Shown here piece after piece: positions 24,213-32,692 of a stretch of DNA of 64,000 bases. The stretch is from Bradyrhizobium sp. CSA207 (GTDB lineage: Bacteria > Pseudomonadota > Alphaproteobacteria > Rhizobiales > Xanthobacteraceae): the NCBI RefSeq assembly GCF_029051685.1, contig NZ_JAACFT010000025.1, positions 1 through 64,000 of the forward strand, read 5' to 3'. A program made the position numbers and the translations under genes. Position 1 is the stretch's first letter. Each line of letters begins with the position of its first letter. The notes below the pieces were generated by a model, which was given only the letters and a program-made list of their open reading frames with translations, was not told the origin of the DNA and did no database searches.

Positions 24213-24899
24213 ATGAGTGAAATCGCTCTACAGCGGCCGTCCGGACGCGGACGCTTCATCACCTTTGAAGGCGGCGAGGGGACGGGCAAGTCGACCCAGA
24301 TCAAGAAGCTCGCCGGCCGGCTCAGTGCGGCGAAGCTGCGCATCTTGGTCACGCGCGAGCCAGGCGGCTCGCCCGGCGCCGAGATCATGCGCTATCTGGT
24401 TTTGTCGGGTATGGGCAAGCTGCTCGGGCCCGAGGCCGAGACGCTGCTGTTTGCTGCCGCGCGCGATGACCATGTCCGCACAGTGATCGAACCCGCGCTC
24501 AAACAGGGCACTTGGGTCCTGTGCGATCGTTTCGCCGACTCGACACGCGCCTATCAAGGTAGCCTCGGCAGCGTGCCGGCCGGGCTGATCAACGCGATGC
24601 AGCGGGTCACGATCGGCGATCTCAAGCCGGATCTCACCATCATCCTCGACCTACCGGTCGAGATCGGCTTGCAGCGCGCCGCTGCACGGCGCGGCAGCGG
24701 CACGCCTGATAGGTTCGAGGGTGAGAACCTCAAGTTCCACGAGGGACTGCGCGATGCCTATCGCAAGATCGCTGCGGAGGAACCCGCACGATGCGTGCTG
24801 ATTGATGCCAATTCCGACCCCGACACGGTCGCCGGGCGCGTTTGGGCGGCACTGCGCGATCGCCTCCTCCCCACGCCGGCATCGGTGGTTTCAGCATGA
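24213..24899 (+). CDS. tmk: thymidylate kinase
   Basis: Enzyme of 228 residues phosphorylating dTMP to dTDP. The P-loop is FEGGEGTGKSTQIKKLAGRL. The DR(Y/F) motif is CDRFADSTRAYQG, and a LID-type arginine-rich segment AARRGSGTPDRFEGE follows. The start lies two bases after the carboxypeptidase stop, and its stop overlaps holB (ATGA). This dac-tmk-holB order is common in Rhizobiales. Confidence 0.96.
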   Translation: MSEIALQRPSGRGRFITFEGGEGTGKSTQIKKLAGRLSAAKLRILVTREPGGSPGAEIMRYLVLSGMGKLLGPEAETLLFAAARDDHVRTVIEPALKQGTWVLCDRFADSTRAYQGSLGSVPAGLINAMQRVTIGDLKPDLTIILDLPVEIGLQRAAARRGSGTPDRFEGENLKFHEGLRDAYRKIAAEEPARCVLIDANSDPDTVAGRVWAALRDRLLPTPASVVSA

Positions 24900-25942
24900 G
24901 CCGGCGTCAGACCGAGCGCGAGACGGTCATACCGCACCCGCGCGAGACCAGCCGGCTGTTCGGCCATCGCGAGGCGGAGACAGCGCTACTGGCCGCCTAT
25001 CGCAGCGGGCGGATCCCGCATGCCTGGCTGATTGGCGGGCCGCAGGGCATCGGTAAGGCGACGCTCGCCTATCGCATGGCGCGCTTCGTGCTCGCTCACG
25101 GCCAACCGCTGGCGCCGACCGTGCAGCGCGCCGAGAACCTCGCGATCGATCCGAACGACGCCGTGGCGCGACAGGTGGCCGCCGAATCCCATGGCGGGTT
25201 GTTGACGTTGGAGCGCACCGCGAACGATCGCGGCGTGATGCGCACGGTGATCACCGTCGACGAGACGCGCGAGACCATCTCGTTCTTCGGCTCGACCGCG
25301 GCGGCCGAAGGCTGGCGCGTCTGCATCGTCGACACCGTCGACGAGCTCAATCCGAATGCGGCCAACGCGCTTCTCAAGATTTTGGAGGAGCCGCCGCAGC
25401 AATCGCTGTTCCTGCTGGTAAGTCACGCGCCTGCGCGCGTGCTCGCAACGATCCAGTCGCGCTGCCGCAAGCTGCGCCTGCGTCCGCTCGCGACCGATGA
25501 GGTGATCAGTGCAGCCGCCGCAACAGCGGATCTCGATCTGAACGACCCGGCGCTGCGTGAGGCGGCGGAGGCCTCCGAGGGCAGCGTCGCACGAGCGCTG
25601 ACGCTGCTCGGCGGCGACGCCCTGAAACTTCAGCAGCGCACGGCTGCGCTGCTCGCGCGCCTGCCGCAGGTCGATCCGCGTGAATTGCACACGCTCGGCG
25701 ATTCGCTCGGTACCAGCGACCGTGTCGCGCTTGCGGCCTTCATCGACGGCATCGACCGCTGGATCGCCGAGCGCCTGCATGCTGACGAGGCCAATGCAAA
25801 CCAGAACCTGCCGCGCCTTGCGCGCCTTGCGGAGGTATGGGAAAAGATCGTCCGCGCCGCGCGCGACACCGAAACCTATAATCTGGAGCGCAAGCCCCTG
25901 GTTTTCTCGGTGTTCGGCTGGCTGGCGGACGCAACGCGCTAG
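24896..25942 (+). CDS. holB: DNA polymerase III subunit delta'
   Basis: Clamp-loader subunit of 348 residues. After a short lead, LFGHREAETALLAAYRSGRI and the P-loop-like GGPQGIGKATLAYRMARF appear. Sensor-type segments follow: NAANALLKILEEPPQQSLFLLVSHAP and RVLATIQSRCRKLRLRPL, the SRC motif of clamp loaders. The four-cysteine zinc module of E. coli delta' is not evident. The start overlaps the tmk stop. Confidence 0.94.
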   Translation: MSRRQTERETVIPHPRETSRLFGHREAETALLAAYRSGRIPHAWLIGGPQGIGKATLAYRMARFVLAHGQPLAPTVQRAENLAIDPNDAVARQVAAESHGGLLTLERTANDRGVMRTVITVDETRETISFFGSTAAAEGWRVCIVDTVDELNPNAANALLKILEEPPQQSLFLLVSHAPARVLATIQSRCRKLRLRPLATDEVISAAAATADLDLNDPALREAAEASEGSVARALTLLGGDALKLQQRTAALLARLPQVDPRELHTLGDSLGTSDRVALAAFIDGIDRWIAERLHADEANANQNLPRLARLAEVWEKIVRAARDTETYNLERKPLVFSVFGWLADATR

Positions 25943-25986
25943 GCGCAGGTTCGTTTCCAAATTTCGAGAAGCCGGTAAAGGAATTC

Positions 25987-27936
25987 GTGGTGGCCACGCG
26001 AGCTAAGAAAACCGTCAAACGCAAGAGCGGCAAGAAGGCTGTTAAGAAAGCCGCGAAGAAGCTCGCGAAGGCGCGCGCCCGCAAAGCGGTGAAGAAGACC
26101 AACAAGACCACGGCGGCCGCCAAAAAGCGCGCGAAGAAGACCGCAGCGAAACCTGCAAAGAAGGCTGCGAAGAAGCAGGTCGCCGCCAAGAAGGCCGTGA
26201 CGAAGAAGGTTGCCAAAAAGGTTGCCAAGAAGCCGGCGAAGGCAACGGCAAAGACGGCGGCCAGGAAGGCGGGGGCGACCGCTGCCGCAGCGCCGGCTCT
26301 CGTCGCCGCGCCCCGGGCCGCCAAGCCGACAGCGCCGCGCGCGCCGAAGGCAGTTGTCGCGCCGAAAGCCGGGCCGCCTGTTGCGACACCTGCACGCGAC
26401 AACGTCTTCTACATCACGACTGCGATCGCCTATCCCAATGGCACCCCGCACATCGGCCACGCCTATGAGGCGATCGCGACCGATGTGTTGGCGCGCTTCG
26501 CGCGGCTCGACGGCAAGGACGTGTTCTTTCTCACCGGTACCGACGAGCATGGCCTGAAGATGATCCAGACCGCGCAGAACGAGGGGCTTGCCCCGGCCGC
26601 GCTCGCCGCTCGCAACGCCGGACGTTTCAAGGCGATGGACGAGCGTCTGAACGTGTCGTTCGATCGCTTTATCCGCACCACCGAAGAGCAGCACCATCGC
26701 TCCAGCCAGGAGATCTGGCGGCGCATGGCTGCGAACGGCGATATCTATGCCGATACCTATGCCGGCTGGTACTCGGTGCGGGACGAGGCGTATTACGCCG
26801 AGGATGAGACGCGCGTAAACGACGACGGCGTGCGGCTTGGGCCGCAGGGCACGCCGGTCGAGTGGGTCGAGGAGAAGAGCTACTTCTTCCGCCTGTCGGC
26901 CTATCAGGACAAGCTCCTGAAGCACTACGAAGACCACCCCGAATTCATCGGTCCGGACTCGCGCAGGAACGAGGTGGTGAGCTTCGTACGAGGCGGCCTA
27001 CGCGATCTCTCGATCTCGCGCACCACCTTCGACTGGGGCGTCAAGGTGCCTGGCGACGAAGAGCACGTGATGTATGTCTGGGTCGACGCGCTCACCAACT
27101 ACATCACCGGCATCGGCTTCCCCGACGAGAGCGACAAGAACTGGCGCTATTGGCCGGCTGACGTGCATATCATCGGCAAGGACATTATCCGCTTCCATGC
27201 GGTGTACTGGCCGGCGTTCCTGATGTCGGCCGGCATTCCCGTGCCGAAGCGGGTCTATGCCCACGGTTTCCTATTCAGCAGGGGCGAGAAGATGTCGAAG
27301 TCGGTCGGCAATGTCGTCGATCCCTTCAACCTCGCCGACCAGTATGGCGTCGACCAGATGCGCTATTTCTTCCTGCGCGAGGTGCCGTTCGGCCAAGATG
27401 GCAACTACAACCACGAGGCCATCGTGGCGCGCATCAATGCCGATCTCGCCAACGATCTCGGCAATCTCGCGCAGCGTTCGCTGTCGATGATTGCCAAACA
27501 ATTCGGCGGCCTGCTGCCGGAGCCGGGTGCGTTCAGCGACAATGACAAGGCGATCCTGTCACAGGCCGACGGCATGCTGGCGGTGTCCCGCGAGGCGATG
27601 GCGACGCAGCAGATCCACCACTGGCTCAGCGCCGTGTGGGCCGTAGTGGCGGAAGCCAACCGCTACTTTGCGGGCGAAGCGCCGTGGGCGCTCGCCAAGA
27701 CCGATCCTGTCAGGCAGAAGACCGTGCTCTACGTCACCGCGGAAGTCGTGCGCCAGATCGCGATCCTGGCCCAGCCGGCGATGCCGACCGCTTCGGGCTT
27801 GCTGCTCGACAGCCTCGGCATCCCGGAAGGAGAGCGCAACTTTGCCGCGCTCGGCGGCACGAAGCGGATTGCGCCCGGCACGACGTTGCCGGCGCCGAGG
27901 CCGGCTTTCCCGCGCTACGTTGAGCCGGCGGCCTGA
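25987..27936 (+). CDS. metG: methionyl-tRNA synthetase with Lys/Ala-rich N-terminal extension
   Basis: Protein of 649 residues. The class I synthetase core begins near residue 138 (DNVFYITTAIAYPNGTPHIGH). The HIGH box is at about residue 155, KMSKS at about 435 (EKMSKSVGN), and the anticodon-binding domain follows. The zinc-knuckle cysteines are missing (YAGWYSVRDEAYYAEDE), so it belongs to the zinc-free type. The first 137 residues are almost only Lys, Ala, Arg, Pro and Thr, like histone H1 tails. Two GTG codons (25987, 25990) can start it. No ATG lies in frame between them and the core, so the extension may really be made; a later internal start remains possible. It shares an operon with holB and tatD. 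Confidence 0.93.
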   Translation: MVATRAKKTVKRKSGKKAVKKAAKKLAKARARKAVKKTNKTTAAAKKRAKKTAAKPAKKAAKKQVAAKKAVTKKVAKKVAKKPAKATAKTAARKAGATAAAAPALVAAPRAAKPTAPRAPKAVVAPKAGPPVATPARDNVFYITTAIAYPNGTPHIGHAYEAIATDVLARFARLDGKDVFFLTGTDEHGLKMIQTAQNEGLAPAALAARNAGRFKAMDERLNVSFDRFIRTTEEQHHRSSQEIWRRMAANGDIYADTYAGWYSVRDEAYYAEDETRVNDDGVRLGPQGTPVEWVEEKSYFFRLSAYQDKLLKHYEDHPEFIGPDSRRNEVVSFVRGGLRDLSISRTTFDWGVKVPGDEEHVMYVWVDALTNYITGIGFPDESDKNWRYWPADVHIIGKDIIRFHAVYWPAFLMSAGIPVPKRVYAHGFLFSRGEKMSKSVGNVVDPFNLADQYGVDQMRYFFLREVPFGQDGNYNHEAIVARINADLANDLGNLAQRSLSMIAKQFGGLLPEPGAFSDNDKAILSQADGMLAVSREAMATQQIHHWLSAVWAVVAEANRYFAGEAPWALAKTDPVRQKTVLYVTAEVVRQIAILAQPAMPTASGLLLDSLGIPEGERNFAALGGTKRIAPGTTLPAPRPAFPRYVEPAA

Positions 27937-27946
27937 GGTTCGCGCG

Positions 27947-28720
27947 ATGCTGGTCGACAGCCACTGCCATCTGGATTTTCCGGATTTTGCTGATGATCTC
28001 GACGGAATCGTGTCACGTGCGCGTGCAGCCGGCGTCGGCCGCATGGTCACGATCTCGACGCGGGTGCGCAGGCTGAAGGAGCTGCTTGCCGTCGCTGAGC
28101 GCTACGACGACGTTTATTGCTCGGTGGGCACTCATCCGCACAACGCGGATGAGGAGGACGGTATTTCGCCGGACGAGCTGATCGCGCTGACGCAGCATCC
28201 CAAGGTCGTCGCGCTCGGGGAAGCCGGGCTTGACTATTTCTACGACAATGGCGCGCCAGAGGCGCAGGCGAGGGGCTTTCGCAGCCACATCGCGGCCGCC
28301 CGCGCGACCGACCTGCCGCTCGTGATCCACACCCGCGAGGCAGACGAGGATTGCGCCCGCATCCTGGAAGAGGCGGCAGCAAGGGGATCGTTTCGCGCGG
28401 TGCTGCATTGTTACACGGGCGGCCGCGAACTTGCGCTGAAGGCGGTATCGCTCGGGCTGTACATCGGCTTCACGGGCATCCTGACTTTCAAGAAGTCGGA
28501 GGTCCTGCGCGCGCTCGCAGCTGAACTGCCGTCCGATCGTATTCTGGTTGAGACAGACTCTCCCTACCTTGCGCCCGGCAAGTTCCGGGGCAAACGCAAC
28601 GAGCCGGCCTATGTGGTCGAGGTCGCCAAGATGCTCGCCGAAACGCGCGGCGTGTCGCTCGAGGAGATCTCGCGCCAGACCACCGAAAACTTCTTCCGCC
28701 TGTTCTCCAAGGTGAAATAG
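27947..28720 (+). CDS. tatD: TatD family metal-dependent hydrolase/DNase
   Basis: Protein of 257 residues. Metal ligands are seen in DSHCHLDFPDF (HxH), a central glutamate in ALGEAGLDYFYD, LVIHTREADED, VLHCYTGG and the C-terminal ETDSPYLAPG. TatD proteins act as metal-dependent nucleases or deacylases in the cytoplasm. ATG 27947 begins exactly at the family start, 10 bases after the metG stop. The metG-tatD-MBL order is widespread in alphaproteobacteria. Confidence 0.94.
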   Translation: MLVDSHCHLDFPDFADDLDGIVSRARAAGVGRMVTISTRVRRLKELLAVAERYDDVYCSVGTHPHNADEEDGISPDELIALTQHPKVVALGEAGLDYFYDNGAPEAQARGFRSHIAAARATDLPLVIHTREADEDCARILEEAAARGSFRAVLHCYTGGRELALKAVSLGLYIGFTGILTFKKSEVLRALAAELPSDRILVETDSPYLAPGKFRGKRNEPAYVVEVAKMLAETRGVSLEEISRQTTENFFRLFSKVK

Positions 28721-28736
28721 CAAGTCCAGGAGCCGC

Positions 28737-29534
28737 ATGACACTGACGCTGACGATCCTCGGCTGCGGCTCGTCCGCCGGCGTGCCGCGCCCCGCACTCG
28801 GATGGGGCGCCTGCGATCCCGCCAATCCCAAGAACCGCCGCCGCCGCTGCTCGCTGCTGGTTGAGCAGGCCGCCGAGCACGGCACCACGCGGATCGTCAT
28901 CGACACCTCGCCCGATTTGCGCGAGCAGCTCATCGATGCCAATGTCGATCATATTGACGCGGTGTTCCTGACCCACGAGCATGCGGACCAGACCCATGGC
29001 ATGGACGATCTGCGCTCGGTCGTGCTGCACATGCGCCGGCGCATTCCGACCTATTTCAACCAGTCGACCGCCAAGGATATCATGGCGCGGTTCTCCTATT
29101 GCTTCATCTCGCCCGAGGGTAGCGACTATCCGCCGATCCTGACCCGCCATTCGATCGAGGCGGGCGAGAGCCAGACCATCCTAGGGAAGGGCGGCGCGGT
29201 GACGCTGACGGCCTTCCTGGTCCAGCACGGCCAGATCCCCGCGCTCGGCTATCGCATCGGCAATGCCGCCTATACGCCTGACCTCAACGACATCCCGCGC
29301 GAGAGCTGGGGCGCGCTGGAACATCTCGATCTCTGGATCGTCGACGGCCTGCGCTACACTGGCCATTCCAGCCATTTCAGCATCAACGATGCATTGTCCT
29401 GGATCGAGCGCTTCAGGCCGAAGCGCGCCATCATCACCAATATGACGGCCGACGTCGACTATGAGGTGATCAGGCAGTCGCTACCAGCAGGCGTGGTGCC
29501 GGCCTATGACGGCCTGCGGCTGGAGACGCACTGA
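28737..29534 (+). CDS. MBL-fold metallo-hydrolase, PhnP-like
   Basis: Protein of 265 residues. It starts LTILGCGSSAGVPRP and carries the metal-binding signature LTHEHADQTHGMDDLR (HxHxDxxHG). A later histidine lies in TGHSSHFSINDALSW. It is closest to PhnP/RNase Z-like phosphodiesterases. It is encoded 16 bases after tatD, in the same operon. The exact substrate is unknown; a cyclic phosphodiester is likely from the family. Confidence 0.88.
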   Translation: MTLTLTILGCGSSAGVPRPALGWGACDPANPKNRRRRCSLLVEQAAEHGTTRIVIDTSPDLREQLIDANVDHIDAVFLTHEHADQTHGMDDLRSVVLHMRRRIPTYFNQSTAKDIMARFSYCFISPEGSDYPPILTRHSIEAGESQTILGKGGAVTLTAFLVQHGQIPALGYRIGNAAYTPDLNDIPRESWGALEHLDLWIVDGLRYTGHSSHFSINDALSWIERFRPKRAIITNMTADVDYEVIRQSLPAGVVPAYDGLRLETH

Positions 29535-29604
29535 GCGTATCCGGCCGAAATTGTGCCGCAGGTCGGCATGCTCCTTGCTTTCGCGAGCCCCATCGTGTTG
29601 GTCT

Positions 29605-29625
29605 AACGTCTCAAAGACAGACGTT
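29605..29625 (+). promoter_or_regulatory. hairpin just upstream of TRAP operon start
   Basis: Arms AACGTCT (29605-29611) and AGACGTT (29619-29625) form a 7-bp stem ending three bases before the first possible start codon (29628). It would mask the ribosome site of that start, so it may be an operator or a translational control, or indicate a later start (29688). Confidence 0.35.
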
Positions 29626-29627
29626 GG

Positions 29628-30287
29628 ATGGTGGCGATAATCAAGCAAAACCAGCAATATCCGCCGGGTTTGGTTGAGCCGCAGAGGATGAGGACCGCGT
29701 TGGCAGGACACGGCAACGATGTAGCGGCTGTTGGATTGGTCCGACGCGCCCTGGATTTTCTCTATCTTGGTGCGGGCTACGCAGCCGGCGTCTTCCTCGT
29801 CGCGATCTTCGCGATCATGATGATCATGTCGATCGGGCGGCAATTTGCCCTCAACATTCCCGCCGGTGACGATTTTGCATCGTGGTGCATGGCTGCGATG
29901 GCTTTCCTCGGCCTCGCCCACACCTTCAAGCGCGGCGAGATGATTCGCGTCGGTCTGCTGTTGGAGAAGTTGCACGGGCGAACCAAGCAGGTTGCGGAGA
30001 TCGTGGCGCTCGGTATTGCGACGGCCTTCATTCTCTACTTCACCCGGCACGCCGTGCAGATGACCTACGACTCCTGGCGCTTCAACGACGTGGCGCAGGG
30101 CGTGGTCGCGCTCCCGCTCTGGATCCCGCAGCTCGGCTTTGCCGGCGGCCTCGTCATCCTGTCCATCGCGCTCATCGACGAATTGGTCGGCGTCATCCGC
30201 GGGCATCGGCCGAGCTATGAGAAGGGCTCTCCGGACGAAACGCCGGACGAATTCATCGAGCGCATCTCGCAGGGCGGCGGAGGTTGA
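29628..30287 (+). CDS. TRAP transporter small permease (DctQ type)
   Basis: Protein of 219 residues with four transmembrane segments (ALDFLYLGAGYAAGVFLVA is the first). The family feature is seen as FASWCMAAMAFLGLAHTFKRGE. It pairs with the large permease encoded immediately downstream. The start is uncertain: ATG 29628 lacks a ribosome site, and ATG 29688 is nearer to the first helix. TRAP systems import organic acids with sodium or proton motive force. Confidence 0.88.
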   Translation: MVAIIKQNQQYPPGLVEPQRMRTALAGHGNDVAAVGLVRRALDFLYLGAGYAAGVFLVAIFAIMMIMSIGRQFALNIPAGDDFASWCMAAMAFLGLAHTFKRGEMIRVGLLLEKLHGRTKQVAEIVALGIATAFILYFTRHAVQMTYDSWRFNDVAQGVVALPLWIPQLGFAGGLVILSIALIDELVGVIRGHRPSYEKGSPDETPDEFIERISQGGGG

Positions 30288-30289
30288 CG

Positions 30290-31603
30290 ATGGCCAATCT
30301 CGGCATGATCGAACTGTCGTTCATTCTGCTCGGCGTCATGATCCTGTTCCTGGCGAGCGGTGTCTGGATCGCGGTATCGCTCGGGCTCATCGGCTTCGTC
30401 GCGATGGCGCTGACCACGAGCCTGCCGCTCGGCACGGTGCTTGCGACAACCACCTGGAGCGCGAGCGCGTCCTGGACTTTGGCCGCCTTGCCGCTGTTCA
30501 TCTGGATGGGAGAAATTCTGTTCCGCACCAAATTATCGGAGGAGATGTTCCGCGGTCTGTCGCCCTGGGTTCAATGGCTGCCAGGACGGCTGACGCATGT
30601 GAACGTGATCGGCTGCGGTATCTTTGCGGCGGTGTCGGGTTCTTCGGCTGCAACTTGCGCGACGATTGGCAAGATTGCGTTGCCGGAGCTCGACAAGCGG
30701 GGCTACGACAAGGGCCTCAGCCTCGGTTCACTGGCGGGCTCTGGCACCCTCGGCCTGTTGATTCCGCCGTCGATCCCGATGGTAGTCTACGCGGTCACGG
30801 CGAACGTTTCCGTGCTGCAGGTGTTTTTGGGCGGCTTCCTGCCGGGGGTGCTCGTGATGGCGCTCTATTCCGGCTACATCATCATCTGGTCGCTGCTCAA
30901 TCCCAACAAGATTCCGCCGCGCGATCCTCCGATACCGTTCCGGCAGAAGCTGCGCGAGTCGGCACGGCTCGCGCCCTGCCTGCTGCTGATCCTCGCCGTC
31001 TTCCTATCGCTCGTGCTCGGCTTTGCGACGGCGACCGAGTGCGCCGCCTGGGGCGTTACGGGCGCGCTGCTGCTGGCGTGGTGGAGCGGCACGCTCACGC
31101 GCAAGAACTTCCTCGAAAGCATCATGAGCGCGACGCGCCTGACCTGCATGATCATGCTGATCCTGGCAGGTGCCGCCTATACCACGGCGGCAATGGCCTA
31201 TACCGGTATCCCGGCGGCGCTCGCCACCTGGGTCCAGGGGCAGGAGCTGACACCCGGCATGCTCGCGCTGTATCTGAGCATCATGTACATCATTCTCGGA
31301 TGCCTGATCGACGGCATCTCGATGATCGTGCTGACCGCCGTCATCGTGCTGCCGATGGTCAGGCAGGCTGGCCTCGACCTGGTCTGGTTTGGAGTCTACC
31401 TCATCATTCACGTCGAGATGGCGCAGATCACGCCGCCGGTTGGCTTCAATCTGTTTGTGCTACAGAACATGAGCGGTCGTGATACCTTCACCGTCGCGCG
31501 GGCGGCGTTCCCGTTCTTTGTCCTGCTGCTCGCCGCCGTGTTCATCATCACGGAGTATCCGCAGATCGTGCTATTCCTGCCCAAGCTCGCGTTTCCCGAC
31601 TGA
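30290..31603 (+). CDS. TRAP transporter large permease (DctM type)
   Basis: Protein of 437 residues with about twelve hydrophobic segments. Characteristic stretches are GEILFRTKLSEEMFRGLSPW, FAAVSGSSAATCATIG, GTLGLLIPPSIPMVVYA, and MAQITPPVGFNLFVLQNM near the end. I chose ATG 30290 because GGCGGAGG ends six bases before it; TTG 30284 is the alternative and overlaps the upstream stop. It forms the main channel of the first TRAP system. Confidence 0.95.
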   Translation: MANLGMIELSFILLGVMILFLASGVWIAVSLGLIGFVAMALTTSLPLGTVLATTTWSASASWTLAALPLFIWMGEILFRTKLSEEMFRGLSPWVQWLPGRLTHVNVIGCGIFAAVSGSSAATCATIGKIALPELDKRGYDKGLSLGSLAGSGTLGLLIPPSIPMVVYAVTANVSVLQVFLGGFLPGVLVMALYSGYIIIWSLLNPNKIPPRDPPIPFRQKLRESARLAPCLLLILAVFLSLVLGFATATECAAWGVTGALLLAWWSGTLTRKNFLESIMSATRLTCMIMLILAGAAYTTAAMAYTGIPAALATWVQGQELTPGMLALYLSIMYIILGCLIDGISMIVLTAVIVLPMVRQAGLDLVWFGVYLIIHVEMAQITPPVGFNLFVLQNMSGRDTFTVARAAFPFFVLLLAAVFIITEYPQIVLFLPKLAFPD

Positions 31604-31642
31604 TCGCGCCAGACTTTCAATTTGACCGTAAGGAGAAGTCCG

Positions 31643-32620
31643 ATGAAGTCTCGTTTCGTCCGTGCAGGCTTGATTGCCAGCGCCATGCTGGCCGCGACAC
31701 CGGCCTTGGCCCAGACCAAATGGAATCTGCCGGCGGCATACCCGGCCGACAATCCGCACTCGGAAAATCTGGTCGCCTTCGCCAAGGACGTCGAAGCCGC
31801 CACCTCGGGCAAGCTCGTGATCACCGTTCATCCCGGCGCCTCGCTGTTCAAGGCCCCCGACATCAAGCGCGCGGTGATGACCGGGCAGACCCAGATAGGT
31901 GAAGTGCTGCTGTCGATCCATGAGAACGAGGATCCGGTCTTCGGGATAGACGTCGTGCCGTTTCTTGCGACGAGCTTCCCGGAGGCGATGAAGCTGTATC
32001 AGGTCTCCAAGCCCGCGATTGCAAAGAAGCTCGACGCGCAGGGCGTGAAACTCCTGTTCGCCGTGCCGTGGGCGCCGCAGGGCGTCTACGTCAACAAGCC
32101 GCTCGCCACGATCGAAGACATGAAGGGCCTGAAATGGCGTGCCTACAATGTGGGGACCGCGCGGATCGGCGAACTGGTCGGCGCCCAGTCGGTAACGATC
32201 CAAGCCGCCGAGTTGCCGCAGGCGCTCGCCACCGGCGTGGTCAATTCCTTCATGTCGTCGGGCGGCACGGGTTATGATTCGAAGGCTTGGGAGTCCTTGA
32301 AATATTTCTACGACGTACAGGCCTGGATTCCGAAGGACTACACCTTCGTCAACAAGGCAGCGTTTGAGGCGCTCGACAAGCCGACGCAGGAGGCCATCCT
32401 CAGGGCCGCCGCAACCGCGGAAACGCGCGGCTGGAAGGCCTGGGAAGAGAAGGCCAATTGGTACATCGATCAGCTCAAGGCCAAGGGCATGACGGTCGAG
32501 CCGCCGAGTCCAGCGCTGAAGGCGGGCTTTCAGAAGCTTGGCGAGCAGCTCACCGCCGACTGGCTCAAGAAGGCCGGCGCCGACGGCCAGGCATTGATCG
32601 ACGCTTACAAGAAGATGTGA
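31643..32620 (+). CDS. TRAP transporter substrate-binding protein (DctP type)
   Basis: Periplasmic protein of 325 residues with a Sec signal ending ATPALAQ. DctP features include NLPAAYPADNPHSENLVAF, GLKWRAYN with the arginine that usually contacts the substrate carboxylate, and the FMSSGGTGYDSKAWESLKYF segment. AAGGAG precedes ATG 31643. It completes the operon; a perfect 13-bp hairpin follows. Substrate probably a small organic acid. Confidence 0.94.
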   Translation: MKSRFVRAGLIASAMLAATPALAQTKWNLPAAYPADNPHSENLVAFAKDVEAATSGKLVITVHPGASLFKAPDIKRAVMTGQTQIGEVLLSIHENEDPVFGIDVVPFLATSFPEAMKLYQVSKPAIAKKLDAQGVKLLFAVPWAPQGVYVNKPLATIEDMKGLKWRAYNVGTARIGELVGAQSVTIQAAELPQALATGVVNSFMSSGGTGYDSKAWESLKYFYDVQAWIPKDYTFVNKAAFEALDKPTQEAILRAAATAETRGWKAWEEKANWYIDQLKAKGMTVEPPSPALKAGFQKLGEQLTADWLKKAGADGQALIDAYKKM

Positions 32621-32632
32621 ATCGGGCCAATG

Positions 32633-32665
32633 CCTAGAAGCGCGGCGTCTATCCGCGCTTCTAGG
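32633..32665. terminator. bidirectional terminator-like hairpin between convergent operons
   Basis: Arms CCTAGAAGCGCGG (32633-32645) and CCGCGCTTCTAGG (32653-32665) are perfectly complementary with a 7-base loop. It sits 12 bases after the TRAP binding-protein stop and 27 bases before the end of the convergent CoA-ligase gene, so it can end both transcripts. It has no T-tract. Confidence 0.65.
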
Positions 32666-32692
32666 TGAAGGCGCTCGCGACTGACGCTCGGC

